Source: Lactobacillus sp.
Lineage (GTDB): Bacteria > Bacillota > Bacilli > Lactobacillales > Lactobacillaceae
DNA length: 64,000 bases
NCBI GenBank assembly: GCA_022484695.1
Contig: JAKVKU010000001.1
Location: 434,001-498,000 of the forward strand
Direction of reading: 5' to 3'
Below, in pieces: positions 34,868 through 44,668 of this stretch; the first letter of the stretch is position 1, and each line of letters opens with the position of its first letter. The notes beneath the pieces were generated by a model, which saw only the letters and a program-made list of their open reading frames with translations, searched no databases and was not told where the DNA came from. The position numbers and the translations under genes were made by a program.

Positions 34868-35461
34868 TTATCTGAAGAAAATTTGAATGCTGTTGGGACC
34901 GCCGAAGCCGCCGCCATGGTGATGATGGCCGTGGGGGCCGTCAAAACCCCGGGGGCCACCAAAGCCCCGGGGGCCTCTAGGACCAAAGCCGCGGGGGCCA
35001 TGGGGATGACCGTCAAAGTCTGGGCCCATGGGTTTAACTTTCCCTTCAAGATCGGTGTTTAATTTTTGCAATAACCCGATCAATTGGGTTTGTTCTTCGT
35101 CACTTAGGCCACTGAGGATTTGGTCATTGATTTCGCCAAAGGAAGCTTCAGCAGCTTGCAAGCGTTCTTTACCGGCATCGGTGATGGATACCCGGGTGAT
35201 TCGGCCATCGTTTTCATCAGGGGTGCGGGTGATCAAGCCTTTTTGTTCCAACTTGCCTAAGATTTCCGATACGGAAGAAGGCCGGATGTCTAAAATTTCC
35301 GCAATGCGGGCTTGGGTCAAATTATCTTCATCGGCAATGGCCCGTAGTAGGCGCGCTTGGCCATGATGATGGGGTTGGGCTTGTTGTTGCCAAAGTAAGC
35401 GCCGGGAGAGGTGCATGAAGTGCCCAATTTCCCGGAATAAGTCGTTATTATCTGGATTCAT
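34868..35461 (-). CDS. MarR-family regulator with His/Gly-rich C-terminal tail
   Basis: A 197-residue transcription regulator. The winged helix-turn-helix (about 30-110; LTQARIAEILDIRPSSVSEI, then DENDGRITRVSITDAG) is standard MarR. Residues about 148-197 form an unusual tail rich in Gly, Arg, Phe and His, with HGHHHH. Such a tail might bind metal. AAAGGAG is 10 bases before the ATG. Two identical 12-bp palindromes overlap its own consensus promoter, so it should repress itself. No neighbouring target gene is obvious other than the divergent phosphatase gene. Confidence 0.85.
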   Translation of the reverse strand: MNPDNNDLFREIGHFMHLSRRLLWQQQAQPHHHGQARLLRAIADEDNLTQARIAEILDIRPSSVSEILGKLEQKGLITRTPDENDGRITRVSITDAGKERLQAAEASFGEINDQILSGLSDEEQTQLIGLLQKLNTDLEGKVKPMGPDFDGHPHGPRGFGPRGPRGFGGPRGFDGPHGHHHHGGGFGGPNSIQIFFR

Positions 35462-35509
35462 ATATAAAAATCTCCTTTAACTGTGAGCAGGGTGATGTCC
35501 AAAAAATGA

Positions 35510-35551
35510 TTAGGTACCTAACTACAAAAACTATTATAGTTAGGTACCTAA
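35510..35551 (-). promoter_or_regulatory. Twin palindromic operators of the MarR gene
   Basis: TTAGGTACCTAA occurs perfectly at 35510-35521 and again at 35540-35551, centres 30 bp apart. The second lies inside the promoter spacer and the first just after the -10 box. Confidence 0.85.
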
Positions 35552-35561
35552 TGAATGTCAA
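35533..35561 (-). promoter_or_regulatory. Perfect consensus promoter of the MarR gene
   Basis: On the minus strand TTGACA (35561-35556), 17-bp spacer, TATAAT (35538-35533). Confidence 0.92.
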
Positions 35562-35646
35562 CTATTTGGTTCGAGTTTGAATCGAATTTTTGCTAAGATA
35601 GAGATAGCTCTAAAATTAGGCCAGTAGAATTGGAGAATATCAAGGA

Positions 35647-36303
35647 ATGACAACATTTTATTTTGTACGCCATGGTAGAACGATTTTAAATCAAGAACAA
35701 CGTTTTAATGGGGGCCATATGGATTCGCCCTTGACCCCAGAAGGCATAGCCGGGGCCATTGCCACAGGGCGCATATTAGCCCAAACCCAATTTGATCAAA
35801 TTTTAGTCTCACCTTTGCGCCGGGCGGTGACCACAGCCCGGATCATTGTCAAACGCAGCTATTACAATCCCATAAGCGATATTCAAGTGGATCCTCGGTT
35901 GCGGGAAATCGACTTGGGAGATTGGGATGGTCAGCCTTTAGCAGAAGTCAAGAACCTCCCAGGATTTGACGCTTATTTTAATCGGCCAGACCAATTTGAC
36001 CCCAGCATTAATCACTCCGAGGGTTATGTACGCCTATTACAACGGGCCAATGCGGTGATCAAAGACTATGATCGCCCGGACCTGGATAAAGTGCTGATTG
36101 TCAGTCACGGGGTGTTACTGACGGCTTTATTGAACCAATTGACCGGCGGCGATTTAAAGGATATGCGCAAAAATGGCATCGTCAAAAATGCCAGTGTGAC
36201 AGTTTTAGATTCCCGGCCCCAATTGCCCTTTGAAAAAATTGGCTACAACGTGGTGGCTGAGACGTTGGCCAGCCAACCGGCTCTGCAGCAATATTTCAGC
36301 TGA
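35647..36303 (+). CDS. Histidine phosphatase family protein (phosphoglycerate mutase-like)
   Basis: A 218-residue cytoplasmic phosphatase. The catalytic RHG motif is in YFVRHGRT (about 4-11), the second-half acceptor histidine in IVSHGVLL, and the acid residue in LREIDLGDWDG. Length and motifs match the GpmB/PhoE branch rather than glycolytic GpmA. The substrate could be a sugar phosphate or another phosphomonoester. A purine-rich GGAGAATATCAAGGA stretch precedes the ATG. It is divergent from the MarR gene. Confidence 0.87.
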   Translation: MTTFYFVRHGRTILNQEQRFNGGHMDSPLTPEGIAGAIATGRILAQTQFDQILVSPLRRAVTTARIIVKRSYYNPISDIQVDPRLREIDLGDWDGQPLAEVKNLPGFDAYFNRPDQFDPSINHSEGYVRLLQRANAVIKDYDRPDLDKVLIVSHGVLLTALLNQLTGGDLKDMRKNGIVKNASVTVLDSRPQLPFEKIGYNVVAETLASQPALQQYFS

Positions 36304-36307
36304 AGCC

Positions 36308-36341
36308 AAAAAAAGACATGCACTTGGGGGATGCATGTCTT
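36308..36341 (-). terminator. Perfect hairpin with minus-strand T run
   Basis: AAGACATGCA pairs with TGCATGTCTT. On the minus strand a run of T follows, but no minus-strand gene ends here; on the plus strand it is followed by AGGGGAGG instead. Confidence 0.65.
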
Positions 36342-36572
36342 AGGGGAGGAAAATGAAGAAATCTATTATTAAATTATGTTGGGAATCAAATAAATAGTTA
36401 TTTTTGGGAGGAGGAATTATTTATTTGATGTTCTTATAGTAACTTTGAGATGTGAACAGAATGTGAAGAAAAATCAATAGATATATGCAGAAATAATTAA
36501 GAATTTTTTAAGGTCGACTTAATTTTTGTTTGTTAAGTTGCTTTGGCAATCATTGAACAGGGGGAAAAGACC

Positions 36573-36875
36573 GTGATCAAGCTATTTGGCGACTTAGTGG
36601 ATACCGCCGGCCGCTGTGTCCATTACCATAGTGAGCTGGACGTGGTGGCCTTAAAATGTGCCCAATGCCAGCGCTATTACGCCTGTTACCAGTGTCATGA
36701 CGCCGCTGAAGACCACCATTTTAAAGCAATGCCCAAAACGGACCCCGCCCCAGTTTTATGCGGCAATTGTGGCCACACCTTGACCTTTGCCCAGTATCAC
36801 CAGGGGTATTGTGTCTACTGCCAGCATGCTTTTAACCCCAAATGTAGCCTGCACGAAAGTATTTATTTTGATTAG
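36573..36875 (+). CDS. CHY zinc-finger protein
   Basis: A 100-residue zinc protein with the CHY-finger ligand set: CVHY at 15-18, Cys29/Cys32, Cys38/Cys41, Cys63/Cys66, Cys80/Cys83 and Cys91/His94. It probably binds three zinc ions; bacterial members have no established role. The GTG at 36573 is chosen because AGGGGGAAA lies 6-8 bases upstream, whereas the TTG at 36543 has no ribosome site. Its stop overlaps by four bases the end of the convergent gluconate permease gene. Confidence 0.82.
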   Translation: MIKLFGDLVDTAGRCVHYHSELDVVALKCAQCQRYYACYQCHDAAEDHHFKAMPKTDPAPVLCGNCGHTLTFAQYHQGYCVYCQHAFNPKCSLHESIYFD

Positions 36876-38209
36876 TGAACAAAAATGCTCAAGAGCAAGA
36901 CCATGACTAACCCCACGGCGGAGTTGGTAAATTCCAAAGCCCCCCAAGTCTTAAAGGTATCTTTGAGGCTGATGCCAAAGGATTGTTGGAACAATAAGAA
37001 GCCGCCATCGTACATTAAGGTAATGGTATTACTGCCACAGGCACAAGCCAGCACCATTAGTACCGGGCTGACGTTAAAGGCCGCAATCATGGGAGCCACG
37101 ATGCCCGCTGCGGTGATGGCTGCCACGGCCCCTTGACCGGTTAAGATACGAATTAACACGGTGATCAACCAGGCCAAAATCAGTGGGGACACGGGGATTT
37201 TACCCACGAGGTCCACAATTTTAGTCCCGATCCCCGCATCAATAATAACTTCCTTCATAATGCCGCCCGCGGCGATAACCAGTAAGACATTGGAAATACC
37301 CTCGATAGCACTGGTCATCTGGGCGGTAATTTGCGTGCCATTTTGCCCCCGGCGATAGCCGAAGAAAAACATTGCCGCTAAGACCGCCAGCAGCATGCTG
37401 ATTTCCGCACTGCCAAAGAATGAGGCGATGCTATAAGCAGTGCTTTTACTGTTTAAAAATAATTTTGTCACGGATGCACAAATCATCAAAATCGCCGGCA
37501 ACAAGGGTACCAGGATGCTAATGCCAAAACTTGGTAATTCAGAGTCAGGTTTGCGTTCGGCGGGTTTCATCACATTGCCCAGGGGCATTTTGTCCAGGCC
37601 GGGAATAAAGCGGCGAATCAAGACCCCAGAACAGATGATGGTGGGGATAATGACGATTAGGCCAAAGATATAGACTTGGGAAATATCCGCATGGAAGGTG
37701 GTTACTAAGGCCATGGGACCGGGTTGGGGTGGGAAGATACTGTGACCCATGGTAGCCCCGGCCACGGTGGGGATGATCAGGCGCATATAAGGAATTTTGG
37801 CTTCCTTGGCAATGCTGATGACCAGTGGCACCGTGATGAGGAAGGCCACTTCATAAAACATGGCCATCCCAAAGATGGTGCCGATAATCAAGAGGGCAAA
37901 GGGCAGTTTATCGATGCCCATTTTGGCCACAATGGTGTCAGCAATACGCTGACTGGCCCCGGATTCCGTCATGAGTTTGCCAATGATGGCCCCGAAGACC
38001 ACGATCAGCGCCAAAGTGGCTAAAACCCCACCTACCCCTTTTTGGATGGTGGTGACGATTTTGTCAATGGGCATCCCCTCGGCAAAGGCGATGAATAACC
38101 CCGAAATCAAGAGGGCTAAAATATTATGTATTTTCAGACCGACAATTAAGAAAACTAAAATTCCGATCCCCACAAGGACCCAAATCAGGGCCATAAGATC
38201 GACAGGCAT
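36872..38209 (-). CDS. Gluconate:H+ symporter, GntP family
   Basis: A 445-residue protein with 12-14 transmembrane helices. The N-terminal helices and GKLMTESGASQRIADTIV, TVAGATMGHSIFPPQPGPM and the C-terminal GSNTITLMYDGGFLLFQQ are typical of the gluconate permease family, which imports gluconate or related acids with protons. The ATG at 38209 follows GGAGGG by 7 bases, so it is preferred to TTG at 38224. The promoter is overlapped by a cre box, predicting carbon catabolite repression. A gluconate kinase is not encoded nearby. Confidence 0.87.
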   Translation of the reverse strand: MPVDLMALIWVLVGIGILVFLIVGLKIHNILALLISGLFIAFAEGMPIDKIVTTIQKGVGGVLATLALIVVFGAIIGKLMTESGASQRIADTIVAKMGIDKLPFALLIIGTIFGMAMFYEVAFLITVPLVISIAKEAKIPYMRLIIPTVAGATMGHSIFPPQPGPMALVTTFHADISQVYIFGLIVIIPTIICSGVLIRRFIPGLDKMPLGNVMKPAERKPDSELPSFGISILVPLLPAILMICASVTKLFLNSKSTAYSIASFFGSAEISMLLAVLAAMFFFGYRRGQNGTQITAQMTSAIEGISNVLLVIAAGGIMKEVIIDAGIGTKIVDLVGKIPVSPLILAWLITVLIRILTGQGAVAAITAAGIVAPMIAAFNVSPVLMVLACACGSNTITLMYDGGFLLFQQSFGISLKDTFKTWGALEFTNSAVGLVMVLLLSIFVH

Positions 38210-38258
38210 AGTACATCCCTCCAAAGTTTTGTGAACTAATATATTAGAATACTAGAAA

Positions 38259-38287
38259 ATAATAGCATAATTTGGAAACGCTATCAA
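38259..38287 (-). promoter_or_regulatory. Promoter of the gluconate permease gene
   Basis: On the minus strand TTGATA (38287-38282), 17-bp spacer, TATTAT (38264-38259). Confidence 0.75.
38273..38286 (-). promoter_or_regulatory. cre box (CcpA site) of the gluconate permease gene
   Basis: The plus strand reads TGGAAACGCTATCA, 13 of 14 matches to TGWAANCGNTNWCA. It overlaps the -35 box and spacer. Confidence 0.78.
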
Positions 38288-38308
38288 ATCAAAAATAAAT
38301 TTTCCATT

Positions 38309-38347
38309 AAAAAAGAGTTCAACAGGAATGAAATCATTGCTGAACTC
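38309..38347 (-). terminator. Terminator of the MFS gene at 38391
   Basis: GAGTTCAGCA pairs with TGTTGAACTC on the minus strand, followed by six T. Confidence 0.85.
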
Positions 38348-38390
38348 CGAAAATTGACATAATGTGCTCTATTTATAGATTATTTAGAAA

Positions 38391-39554
38391 TTAAGCGGCC
38401 TTGAGCAAAGGCAATTTACCACGACTGACCGCAATGCTGAGTAATAATAGAATGGCTAAAATACCAGCGAAAACATAAAAGGGGCCGGTGAGGCTGGTAC
38501 TGCCCATCAAGGTTTGGGTGACCTGCATGGCGATAGGTGCTAGGAAATTGCCAATATTGCAACCTACAAAAATCAGTCCAGTGGCCAAATTAACGGTATT
38601 TTTAGTGGTCAGGCGGTCCAATTGGTTGAAAATCACTGGGAAACACCAAGCACAGGGGATGCTGGACAAAAATAATCCGGCTAATAAAACGGGTAAACTA
38701 TGGCCAGAAATGGCGATCAGTACATTGGCGATGATGAAGCAGGTCATGGCGATGTGCATGGTGGTCTGTTTTAAATGTTTATAAACCCCACCGAAGGTCA
38801 AACCCGCAATGATGCCTAAAACTGGCATCAAGGCCAAGTAATTGCTGGGGTTCAGCTGATTGCCGCCGATTTGGGCGGCAATTGAAGCAAACCGCACGGA
38901 AATGGCATTACTGATCATCACCATGATAATGGCGAACAGAACCAGGGCATACACCGCCGGCTGCAGTTTTGCCTTAACTTTGGGCGCAGTTTTAGGTGTG
39001 TTTTGGGCTTCTGGCACCTTGGCGTAAAATAGCAAGGCAATGGGGAAAGCCAGGGCGTAAACGGCAAAAGAAAAAGTCCAGCTGATGTTCAGTAATAAGC
39101 CTGCCGCAAAAATCAACACGGTTTGGCCGATCAGTTCCATAGAGTTGCGGACACCTAGTAAGGTGGCCCGGGTGTTGCCGGTGAATAGCGCACTGATGTA
39201 GCTCACCGCTAAGGCGTTATATAATCCTAAGCCAGCGCCTAAAATCATGCGACTGGCTAACACAGTGATAAATTGGGCCGAAAAAATGGGTAAAATACCT
39301 CCAATCCCCGCTAAGAGCATCCCCGCAAGAATGGTTTTCTTCATCCCAATTTGTTTAGCCAAATAACTGGATAACAAAATAAATAAAATGACAGTGATAC
39401 TGGGCGCCGTACTCAATAACTCGCTTTGGGCTTGGGTAATATGCAAGGCAGCACGCATTTGGGGGATGACCCCGTTGATGGCTTGCGAACTAGTTAACAT
39501 CATGGAAATTGTTAAAACGCCGATCCCAGCGGCGAAAGTATGCTTATTGGTCAT
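38391..39554 (-). CDS. MFS transporter, CynX/NimT-like
   Basis: A 387-residue protein with 12 predicted transmembrane helices. An MFS signature-like loop is present after helix 2 (LAKQIGMKKTILAGM). Size and short loops fit the cyanate/nitroimidazole-like group of the major facilitator superfamily, but substrate is unknown. It has a hydrophilic break in the middle (about 190-205, KTAPKVKAKLQP). It lies 200 bases downstream of an AraC-type gene on the same strand, which might control it. Confidence 0.8.
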   Translation of the reverse strand: MTNKHTFAAGIGVLTISMMLTSSQAINGVIPQMRAALHITQAQSELLSTAPSITVILFILLSSYLAKQIGMKKTILAGMLLAGIGGILPIFSAQFITVLASRMILGAGLGLYNALAVSYISALFTGNTRATLLGVRNSMELIGQTVLIFAAGLLLNISWTFSFAVYALAFPIALLFYAKVPEAQNTPKTAPKVKAKLQPAVYALVLFAIIMVMISNAISVRFASIAAQIGGNQLNPSNYLALMPVLGIIAGLTFGGVYKHLKQTTMHIAMTCFIIANVLIAISGHSLPVLLAGLFLSSIPCAWCFPVIFNQLDRLTTKNTVNLATGLIFVGCNIGNFLAPIAMQVTQTLMGSTSLTGPFYVFAGILAILLLLSIAVSRGKLPLLKAA

Positions 39555-39751
39555 AATTGATGAACTTACCCCATTTTCATAGCTTGCGGCTGCCTGAATG
39601 CAGGCAGTAAATGTTCTGAATCAAATGTTACTAATCTATAAAATAATAGCTATGAAGTCAAGGGATTTTCCGGTGATTTGGTAATCGTAATACAACTGTA
39701 AATAAAGTTAATTATAGTATCTGGCAAAAGCGGTTTATCAGCGGCATACTG

Positions 39752-40777
39752 TCAGGGCTGGTCATCAAGCAATTGCCGCAGTTGCTTTTTTAAATTTTGA
39801 TAGTTTGTTTCAGCTTGTTTGTTGTCACAGGTGGCACAGGGGTCGTTAGCGGGACTGGTATTGTCTGCGGTCACGATAGCCACTAGGTGCTTTAAGATTT
39901 GATCATGTTGGGGGATGGACAAGGCCCGCTTGAATTTTTGATCCTGGGATAATATTTCCGGGGACAAGGTTTTGCGATAAGCTGAGGGGGTTTGACCGAA
40001 ATGCTTTTTGAACATGGCGTTAAAGGATTTTACCTCTTTAAAACCACTAGCTAAGGCCACATCAACGATTTTTTGTCGGTGATCCGCTAAGGCATAGACC
40101 GCATGCTGCAGGCGACAACGTACCAGATATTCGTAGAAATTAATGCCTAATTGGGTTTTAAATAGCTTGGATAAATAAGAAGGGGAATAGTTACAAAACT
40201 TAGCTAGGCTTTCCAGGGGGATTTCCCGTTGATAATGGGTATCCAAATACGCTGTGGCAATATTTAACTGGTCGCTATTTAGGGCAGTTGGTGCCTGGAT
40301 ATCGGGCTGAAGGTTGAAGAAATCATGGTAAAGTACACTGCTGATCTGATAGAATAGGGCGTTTTGTTCAAAGACACTAAGACTATCGGAGACCTGACCT
40401 AAGTAAAGCTGGGCCAAACTTTGGCGCAGGGTGATATAAGCCGGGTGAAATTGGCATTGGACCGAATTCAAGGTGAATTGGCCATTTAAGACATTGACCC
40501 CCTGGTAACGGAAAAATTCAGGATCAATGTGCAACCTTAAGGCAATGCTATCTGGAGTTTGGGCAAAGGTGGCGTGGCCAATATTGGGATTGATACTCAT
40601 TAACCCATCTTGGGCCAGTGTATACCGGGCCCCGTCCACATTGACCTCAATTTGGCCTTGCAGTAACCAAAGGAGTTCGATTTGGGGATGCCAATTGTAA
40701 TGGTAGCTACCAATGGCGTAGACTAGTTGATTGAAATAGTTATTTAAAGGATTGAATTCACGCTGATCAAGCATCAT
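39752..40777 (-). CDS. AraC-family transcriptional regulator
   Basis: About 341 residues: cupin-like sensor domain (about 20-110; WHPQIELLWLLQG), an AraC double helix-turn-helix (about 170-270; FCNYSPSYLSKLFK, ASGFKEVKSFNAMFKKHFG), and a 70-residue C-terminal tail with CATC, more than most family members have. The CxxC could bind metal or sense redox. The ATG at 40777 is taken, after AGAGAAG. It may control the downstream MFS gene; neither has a clear inducer. Confidence 0.82.
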   Translation of the reverse strand: MMLDQREFNPLNNYFNQLVYAIGSYHYNWHPQIELLWLLQGQIEVNVDGARYTLAQDGLMSINPNIGHATFAQTPDSIALRLHIDPEFFRYQGVNVLNGQFTLNSVQCQFHPAYITLRQSLAQLYLGQVSDSLSVFEQNALFYQISSVLYHDFFNLQPDIQAPTALNSDQLNIATAYLDTHYQREIPLESLAKFCNYSPSYLSKLFKTQLGINFYEYLVRCRLQHAVYALADHRQKIVDVALASGFKEVKSFNAMFKKHFGQTPSAYRKTLSPEILSQDQKFKRALSIPQHDQILKHLVAIVTADNTSPANDPCATCDNKQAETNYQNLKKQLRQLLDDQP

Positions 40778-41077
40778 AATCACTTCTCTTTACCATCCCA
40801 TAGAATGGCGTTGTATTTGGAACCATCGTAACACGATAAACCCGTCTAAGTCTGCATAAACTCATCAAATTGACGGGGTTAATTTCAGGCACTACTAAGC
40901 CCGACCGACACGCCCGGGCGATGTGCAAAATGGGCTTGAAAATGCGCTGAAGTTGCAATATATTAGAACGCATATGGTGGCACAGTAACTAGGATCAAAC
41001 GTTAAACATAGTTATAAACAGCGAACGCTAAAAGCTTGATTTGTAAAGGTATACATAAGATTTCGCGGAGGTAAGTG
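40778..41077. other. Divergent intergenic region between AraC and kup genes
   Basis: About 300 bases. The ribosome site GGAGG for kup lies at its end. No convincing promoter pair or riboswitch was recognised. Confidence 0.4.
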
Positions 41078-43096
41078 ATGGATAAAAAAATGGACCGGGT
41101 AACCGGGGCGGGGATGTTGGTGACCTTAGGCATTGTCTACGGCGATATTGGGACATCCCCCTTATATGTCATGAACGCCATTATCGGCGATGCCGGTAAG
41201 ATGGGCAATGTTTCCCCTAAATATATCATTGGCGCTGTTTCCTTGATTTTTTGGACCCTGCTGATCATCACCACGTTGAAATACGTGATCATTGCCATGC
41301 AGGCCGATAATAACAAGGAAGGTGGCATCTTTGCCCTTTATGCCTTAGTGCGCCACCATGGCCAATGGCTAATTTTTCCCGCTCTAATTGGGGGTGCGGC
41401 CATTTTAGCCGATGGGACCTTGACCCCGGCGGTGACGGTGACCTCAGCCATTGAAGGCCTGAAGAATCAGCAAATCGGCGCTTTGACTTTCAGCAATTCC
41501 CAGCACGATGTCTTGCTCATCACCACCGTGGTATTGCTACTATTATTTGTCATCCAACGTTTTGGCACCGGGACCATCGGCAAATCCTTTGGCCCGGTGA
41601 TGGTGGTTTGGTTTGGCTTCTTGGCAGTTTTTGGGATTATCAACCTACTGGGCTATCCCGCCATCTTAAAAGCCCTGTCCCCTTATTATGCCGTGGAGAT
41701 CCTCTTTAGCCCGGTGAACAAGGTGGGAATTTTCATCCTGGGCAGCGTATTTCTAGCCACCACCGGGGCGGAGGCCTTGTATTCAGACATGGGGCATGTG
41801 GGGAAAAGAAATATTCATGCCACCTGGCCCTTTGTGTTCCTGGCCCTGTTCTTAAACTATCTCGGCCAAGGGGCTTGGATCATTAACCATGCCAACGATG
41901 CGGCGTATCGCAATCTATCCAATTTGAACCCTTTTTATGAAATGCTACCGGGGCAGTGGCGCTTAGTAGGCATCATCGTAGCCACCTTTGCGGCCATTAT
42001 TGCCTCCCAAGCCCTGATCACCGGCTCCTACACCCTGGTGGACGAAGCCATGGGGCTGAAATTTTTACCCCGGATGATCATCAAGCATCCCAGTAATGTT
42101 AAAAATCAAATCTACATTGCCACAGTGAACTGGCTCTTATGTGCCGTGACCCTGGGCGTGGTTTGGTACTTTGGCAGTTCTCAAAAAATGGAAGCCGCCT
42201 ATGGCCTAGCCATCACGGTCACCATGGTCATGACCACTATATTGTTATTCCAATTCTTAAAACAAAAACTCAATTACCCCTGTGCCTTGGTATTGGCCCT
42301 ATTTTTTGGCACCATCGAAACTATTTTCTTGATTGCCAGCTTAGTGAAATTCATCCATGGGGGCTATATTACCCTGCTCATCATGTTGGCCATTTTATAC
42401 GTCATGTGGGTTTGGTACTTTGGCAACAAACGCCGGGATCACTATGAACGGGAAAGCGAGTACGTGTCCTTATTGGATTATCGGGACCAATTGGCCGAAT
42501 TGAGCGCCGATGACAGTGTGCCCATGTACACCACTAATTTGGTATATATGACCCGCATTAAAAAGGATTACCGCATTAAGCGCAGTACCGTTTATTCCAT
42601 TTTGGACCAAGAACCCAAGCGGGCCAAGGTTTACTGGTTTGTCACGGTAAATGAGACTAATGCCCCTTATGAAAGCACCTATACGGTGGATATGTTAGAT
42701 ACGAAAAATATCGTGGATGTGCAGTTATTCTTGGGCTTTCGCAAAGCCCCGACGGTGACCGCTTATCTGCATCAAGTAGTGGATCACCTAGTGGAACAGG
42801 GGGTTTTAGATCCCCAAGTGCCGAAGTATTCCACCCAAAAACATCGCAAAGTCGGGGGCTTCAAGTTTGTGCTGATCAATGAACAGCCGGCGGATTTGTC
42901 GATCAATGATCAAATTCCACCCCTGGACCGGCGGCTGATTGCTGGGCGGATTTACCTGCAAAACATCACCGCCTCCCCGGTATCCTGGTACGGCCTAGGT
43001 TTCAGTAACGTGGTCCAGGAAAGTTCACCCCTATTCATCGTCCAACAAAAGGATCAATATTTAGTCCAGCGTAAAATTTATCATAAGCGCCAGTAA
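41078..43096 (+). CDS. kup: KUP-family potassium transporter
   Basis: A 672-residue low-capacity K+ uptake protein, probably K+:H+ symport. The N-terminal motif [14 protein letters not shown] (about 17-30) and [12 protein letters not shown] (about 79-90) are family hallmarks; about 12 transmembrane helices follow and the last 220 residues form a cytosolic tail. The ATG at 41078 has GGAGG 6 bases upstream, so it is preferred to the overlapping GTG at 41075. Monocistronic with terminator. Confidence 0.93.
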   Translation: MDKKMDRVTGAGMLVTLGIVYGDIGTSPLYVMNAIIGDAGKMGNVSPKYIIGAVSLIFWTLLIITTLKYVIIAMQADNNKEGGIFALYALVRHHGQWLIFPALIGGAAILADGTLTPAVTVTSAIEGLKNQQIGALTFSNSQHDVLLITTVVLLLLFVIQRFGTGTIGKSFGPVMVVWFGFLAVFGIINLLGYPAILKALSPYYAVEILFSPVNKVGIFILGSVFLATTGAEALYSDMGHVGKRNIHATWPFVFLALFLNYLGQGAWIINHANDAAYRNLSNLNPFYEMLPGQWRLVGIIVATFAAIIASQALITGSYTLVDEAMGLKFLPRMIIKHPSNVKNQIYIATVNWLLCAVTLGVVWYFGSSQKMEAAYGLAITVTMVMTTILLFQFLKQKLNYPCALVLALFFGTIETIFLIASLVKFIHGGYITLLIMLAILYVMWVWYFGNKRRDHYERESEYVSLLDYRDQLAELSADDSVPMYTTNLVYMTRIKKDYRIKRSTVYSILDQEPKRAKVYWFVTVNETNAPYESTYTVDMLDTKNIVDVQLFLGFRKAPTVTAYLHQVVDHLVEQGVLDPQVPKYSTQKHRKVGGFKFVLINEQPADLSINDQIPPLDRRLIAGRIYLQNITASPVSWYGLGFSNVVQESSPLFIVQQKDQYLVQRKIYHKRQ

Positions 43097-43101
43097 TGGC
43101 T

Positions 43102-43147
43102 AAACCGGTTAATCGCTGCATTTGAATGTAACGGTTAACCGGTTTTT
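43102..43147 (+). terminator. Terminator of kup
   Basis: AAACCGGTTAA pairs with TTAACCGGTTT around a 22-base loop, ending in T run. Confidence 0.8.
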
Positions 43148-43239
43148 GGCTGCGAGTATAAATGTTGGTACCAATTCACAAATTGTGCTAATTTTGATGA
43201 TGTGAGTTAATCAATTAAATTGCGAAATGAGGGATAATC

Positions 43240-44637
43240 ATGGCTGTTTTTCCAGCTTTTAATAAATCAGATATTTTGGCGGATTTAAAGGCGGCGACAC
43301 CGCATGCTGAAGTCCACGTTGACGATGAGGTCGCTTTGAAGTTTTCGGCCAATGGACGGGCCCAAGATAAAATCCAAGGGCAAATTTTAGCCTATGTGGC
43401 CGTGGGTGACGTGGCGGATATTCAAGGCGTTTTGCGGGTGGCCCGGCAATATCATATCCCCGTGATCCCCCAAAGTGCCGATACCAGCACGGTTATTGGG
43501 GCCGATGGCATTGATGGCAGTATCATTTTGTCCACGGTTCGCATGAACAAAATCAAAGAAATCAGCAAGGGGGACTTCTTAGCCGTGGTCCAACCTGGCG
43601 TTATTAATGGCGATTTGGATAAAGCTGCCCGGGAACAGGGGATGTTTTATGCCCCCGACCCAGGTTCCAAACCCATTTCCTCAATTGGCGGCAACGTGGC
43701 CACCAATGCTGGGGGCATGAGCAGTGTCAAATATGGGGTGACCAAGGATTCCATTTTAGGCTTGAAGGTGGTCTTAGCCGATGGCCGGGAGATCAAAGTT
43801 GGGGGCCGCACTTTAAAGCAAGCGTTTGGCTATGATTTGACCCAATTATTTGTGGGCTCCGAGGGGACCCTGGGCATTGTGTCAGAAATTATCGTGAAAC
43901 TTTACCCTATCCCCGTGGGCAATGCCGTCACTGGGGTGGCCTTCTTCCCGGATATGGCCGCTTTAGCCAGTACCGTCCAAGATCTGCGTTTGTCCGGGAT
44001 TTACCCGGTGATGTTAGAAGCCTTGGATGGCAAGACGGTTCAAGCTTTGGATGAGTACGAAGGCACCCATTATGCCAAGTCCGCCACCGCGTCCATGCTG
44101 ATTTTTAAACTGGATGCCGGCGGGGAAGCCAGTTTGGCCATTGCCGAAAAAATCCTAAAGGATCATCAGGCTGAAAATGTCAGTGTCACCGCTGACCCTA
44201 CTGAAGCCGCCCAATTGATGAAATTACGCCAGGATATGTTGCCGGCAGTCTTCGCCCATGGCAATCACATCATGGAAGACATGGCTGTACCTTTATCCAA
44301 ATTGCCGGAAATGATGAACTATGTCCAAGAAGTGGCTCAAAAATTAGATGTGGATATCTATACCGCCGGTCACGCTGGGGATGGCAATGTGCATCCCAGC
44401 TTGTTATGGCCCAAAGACCAAGCCGAACCCCCGGCTAAAATCATTGAAGCTACCCGTTTAATGTTCCATAAAGCCCTGGCATTAGGGGGTACCATTTCGG
44501 GGGAACATGCTGTGGGGATGTCGAAAAATCAATGGACCAACGTGGAGCTGGGCTTTGATGTGGATAGTATTCAACATCAAATTAAGAACTTGTTTGACCC
44601 GTTAGGCATTTTAAACCCTAAACGGAAAATCAATTAA
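43240..44637 (+). CDS. FAD-binding oxidase, GlcD / D-lactate dehydrogenase-like
   Basis: A 465-residue soluble flavoprotein. A PCMH-type FAD domain is seen at about 45-220 (VIPQSADTSTVIGADG; SIGGNVATNAGGMSSVKYG), followed by the vanillyl-alcohol-oxidase-type substrate domain with GHAGDGNVHP and the C-terminal GTISGEHAVGM. Such enzymes oxidise D-lactate, glycolate or other 2-hydroxy acids. No iron-sulfur partner gene (GlcF type) is adjacent, so it acts alone or with another acceptor. The ribosome site is weak (AATGAGGGATAATC). Confidence 0.86.
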   Translation: MAVFPAFNKSDILADLKAATPHAEVHVDDEVALKFSANGRAQDKIQGQILAYVAVGDVADIQGVLRVARQYHIPVIPQSADTSTVIGADGIDGSIILSTVRMNKIKEISKGDFLAVVQPGVINGDLDKAAREQGMFYAPDPGSKPISSIGGNVATNAGGMSSVKYGVTKDSILGLKVVLADGREIKVGGRTLKQAFGYDLTQLFVGSEGTLGIVSEIIVKLYPIPVGNAVTGVAFFPDMAALASTVQDLRLSGIYPVMLEALDGKTVQALDEYEGTHYAKSATASMLIFKLDAGGEASLAIAEKILKDHQAENVSVTADPTEAAQLMKLRQDMLPAVFAHGNHIMEDMAVPLSKLPEMMNYVQEVAQKLDVDIYTAGHAGDGNVHPSLLWPKDQAEPPAKIIEATRLMFHKALALGGTISGEHAVGMSKNQWTNVELGFDVDSIQHQIKNLFDPLGILNPKRKIN

Positions 44638-44668
44638 CATTTAAGCGCCTTTTTTAAATCAAGCCATC

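Noticed and set aside
36756-38234. Several plus-strand ORFs opposite the gluconate permease gene
   Set aside because: Antisense shadows of a membrane protein gene; no ribosome sites.
43177-43187. CACAAATTGTG palindrome before the GlcD-like gene as a Rex or CRP site
   Set aside because: Arms of five bases with one-base spacer do not match the Rex or CRP consensus layout.
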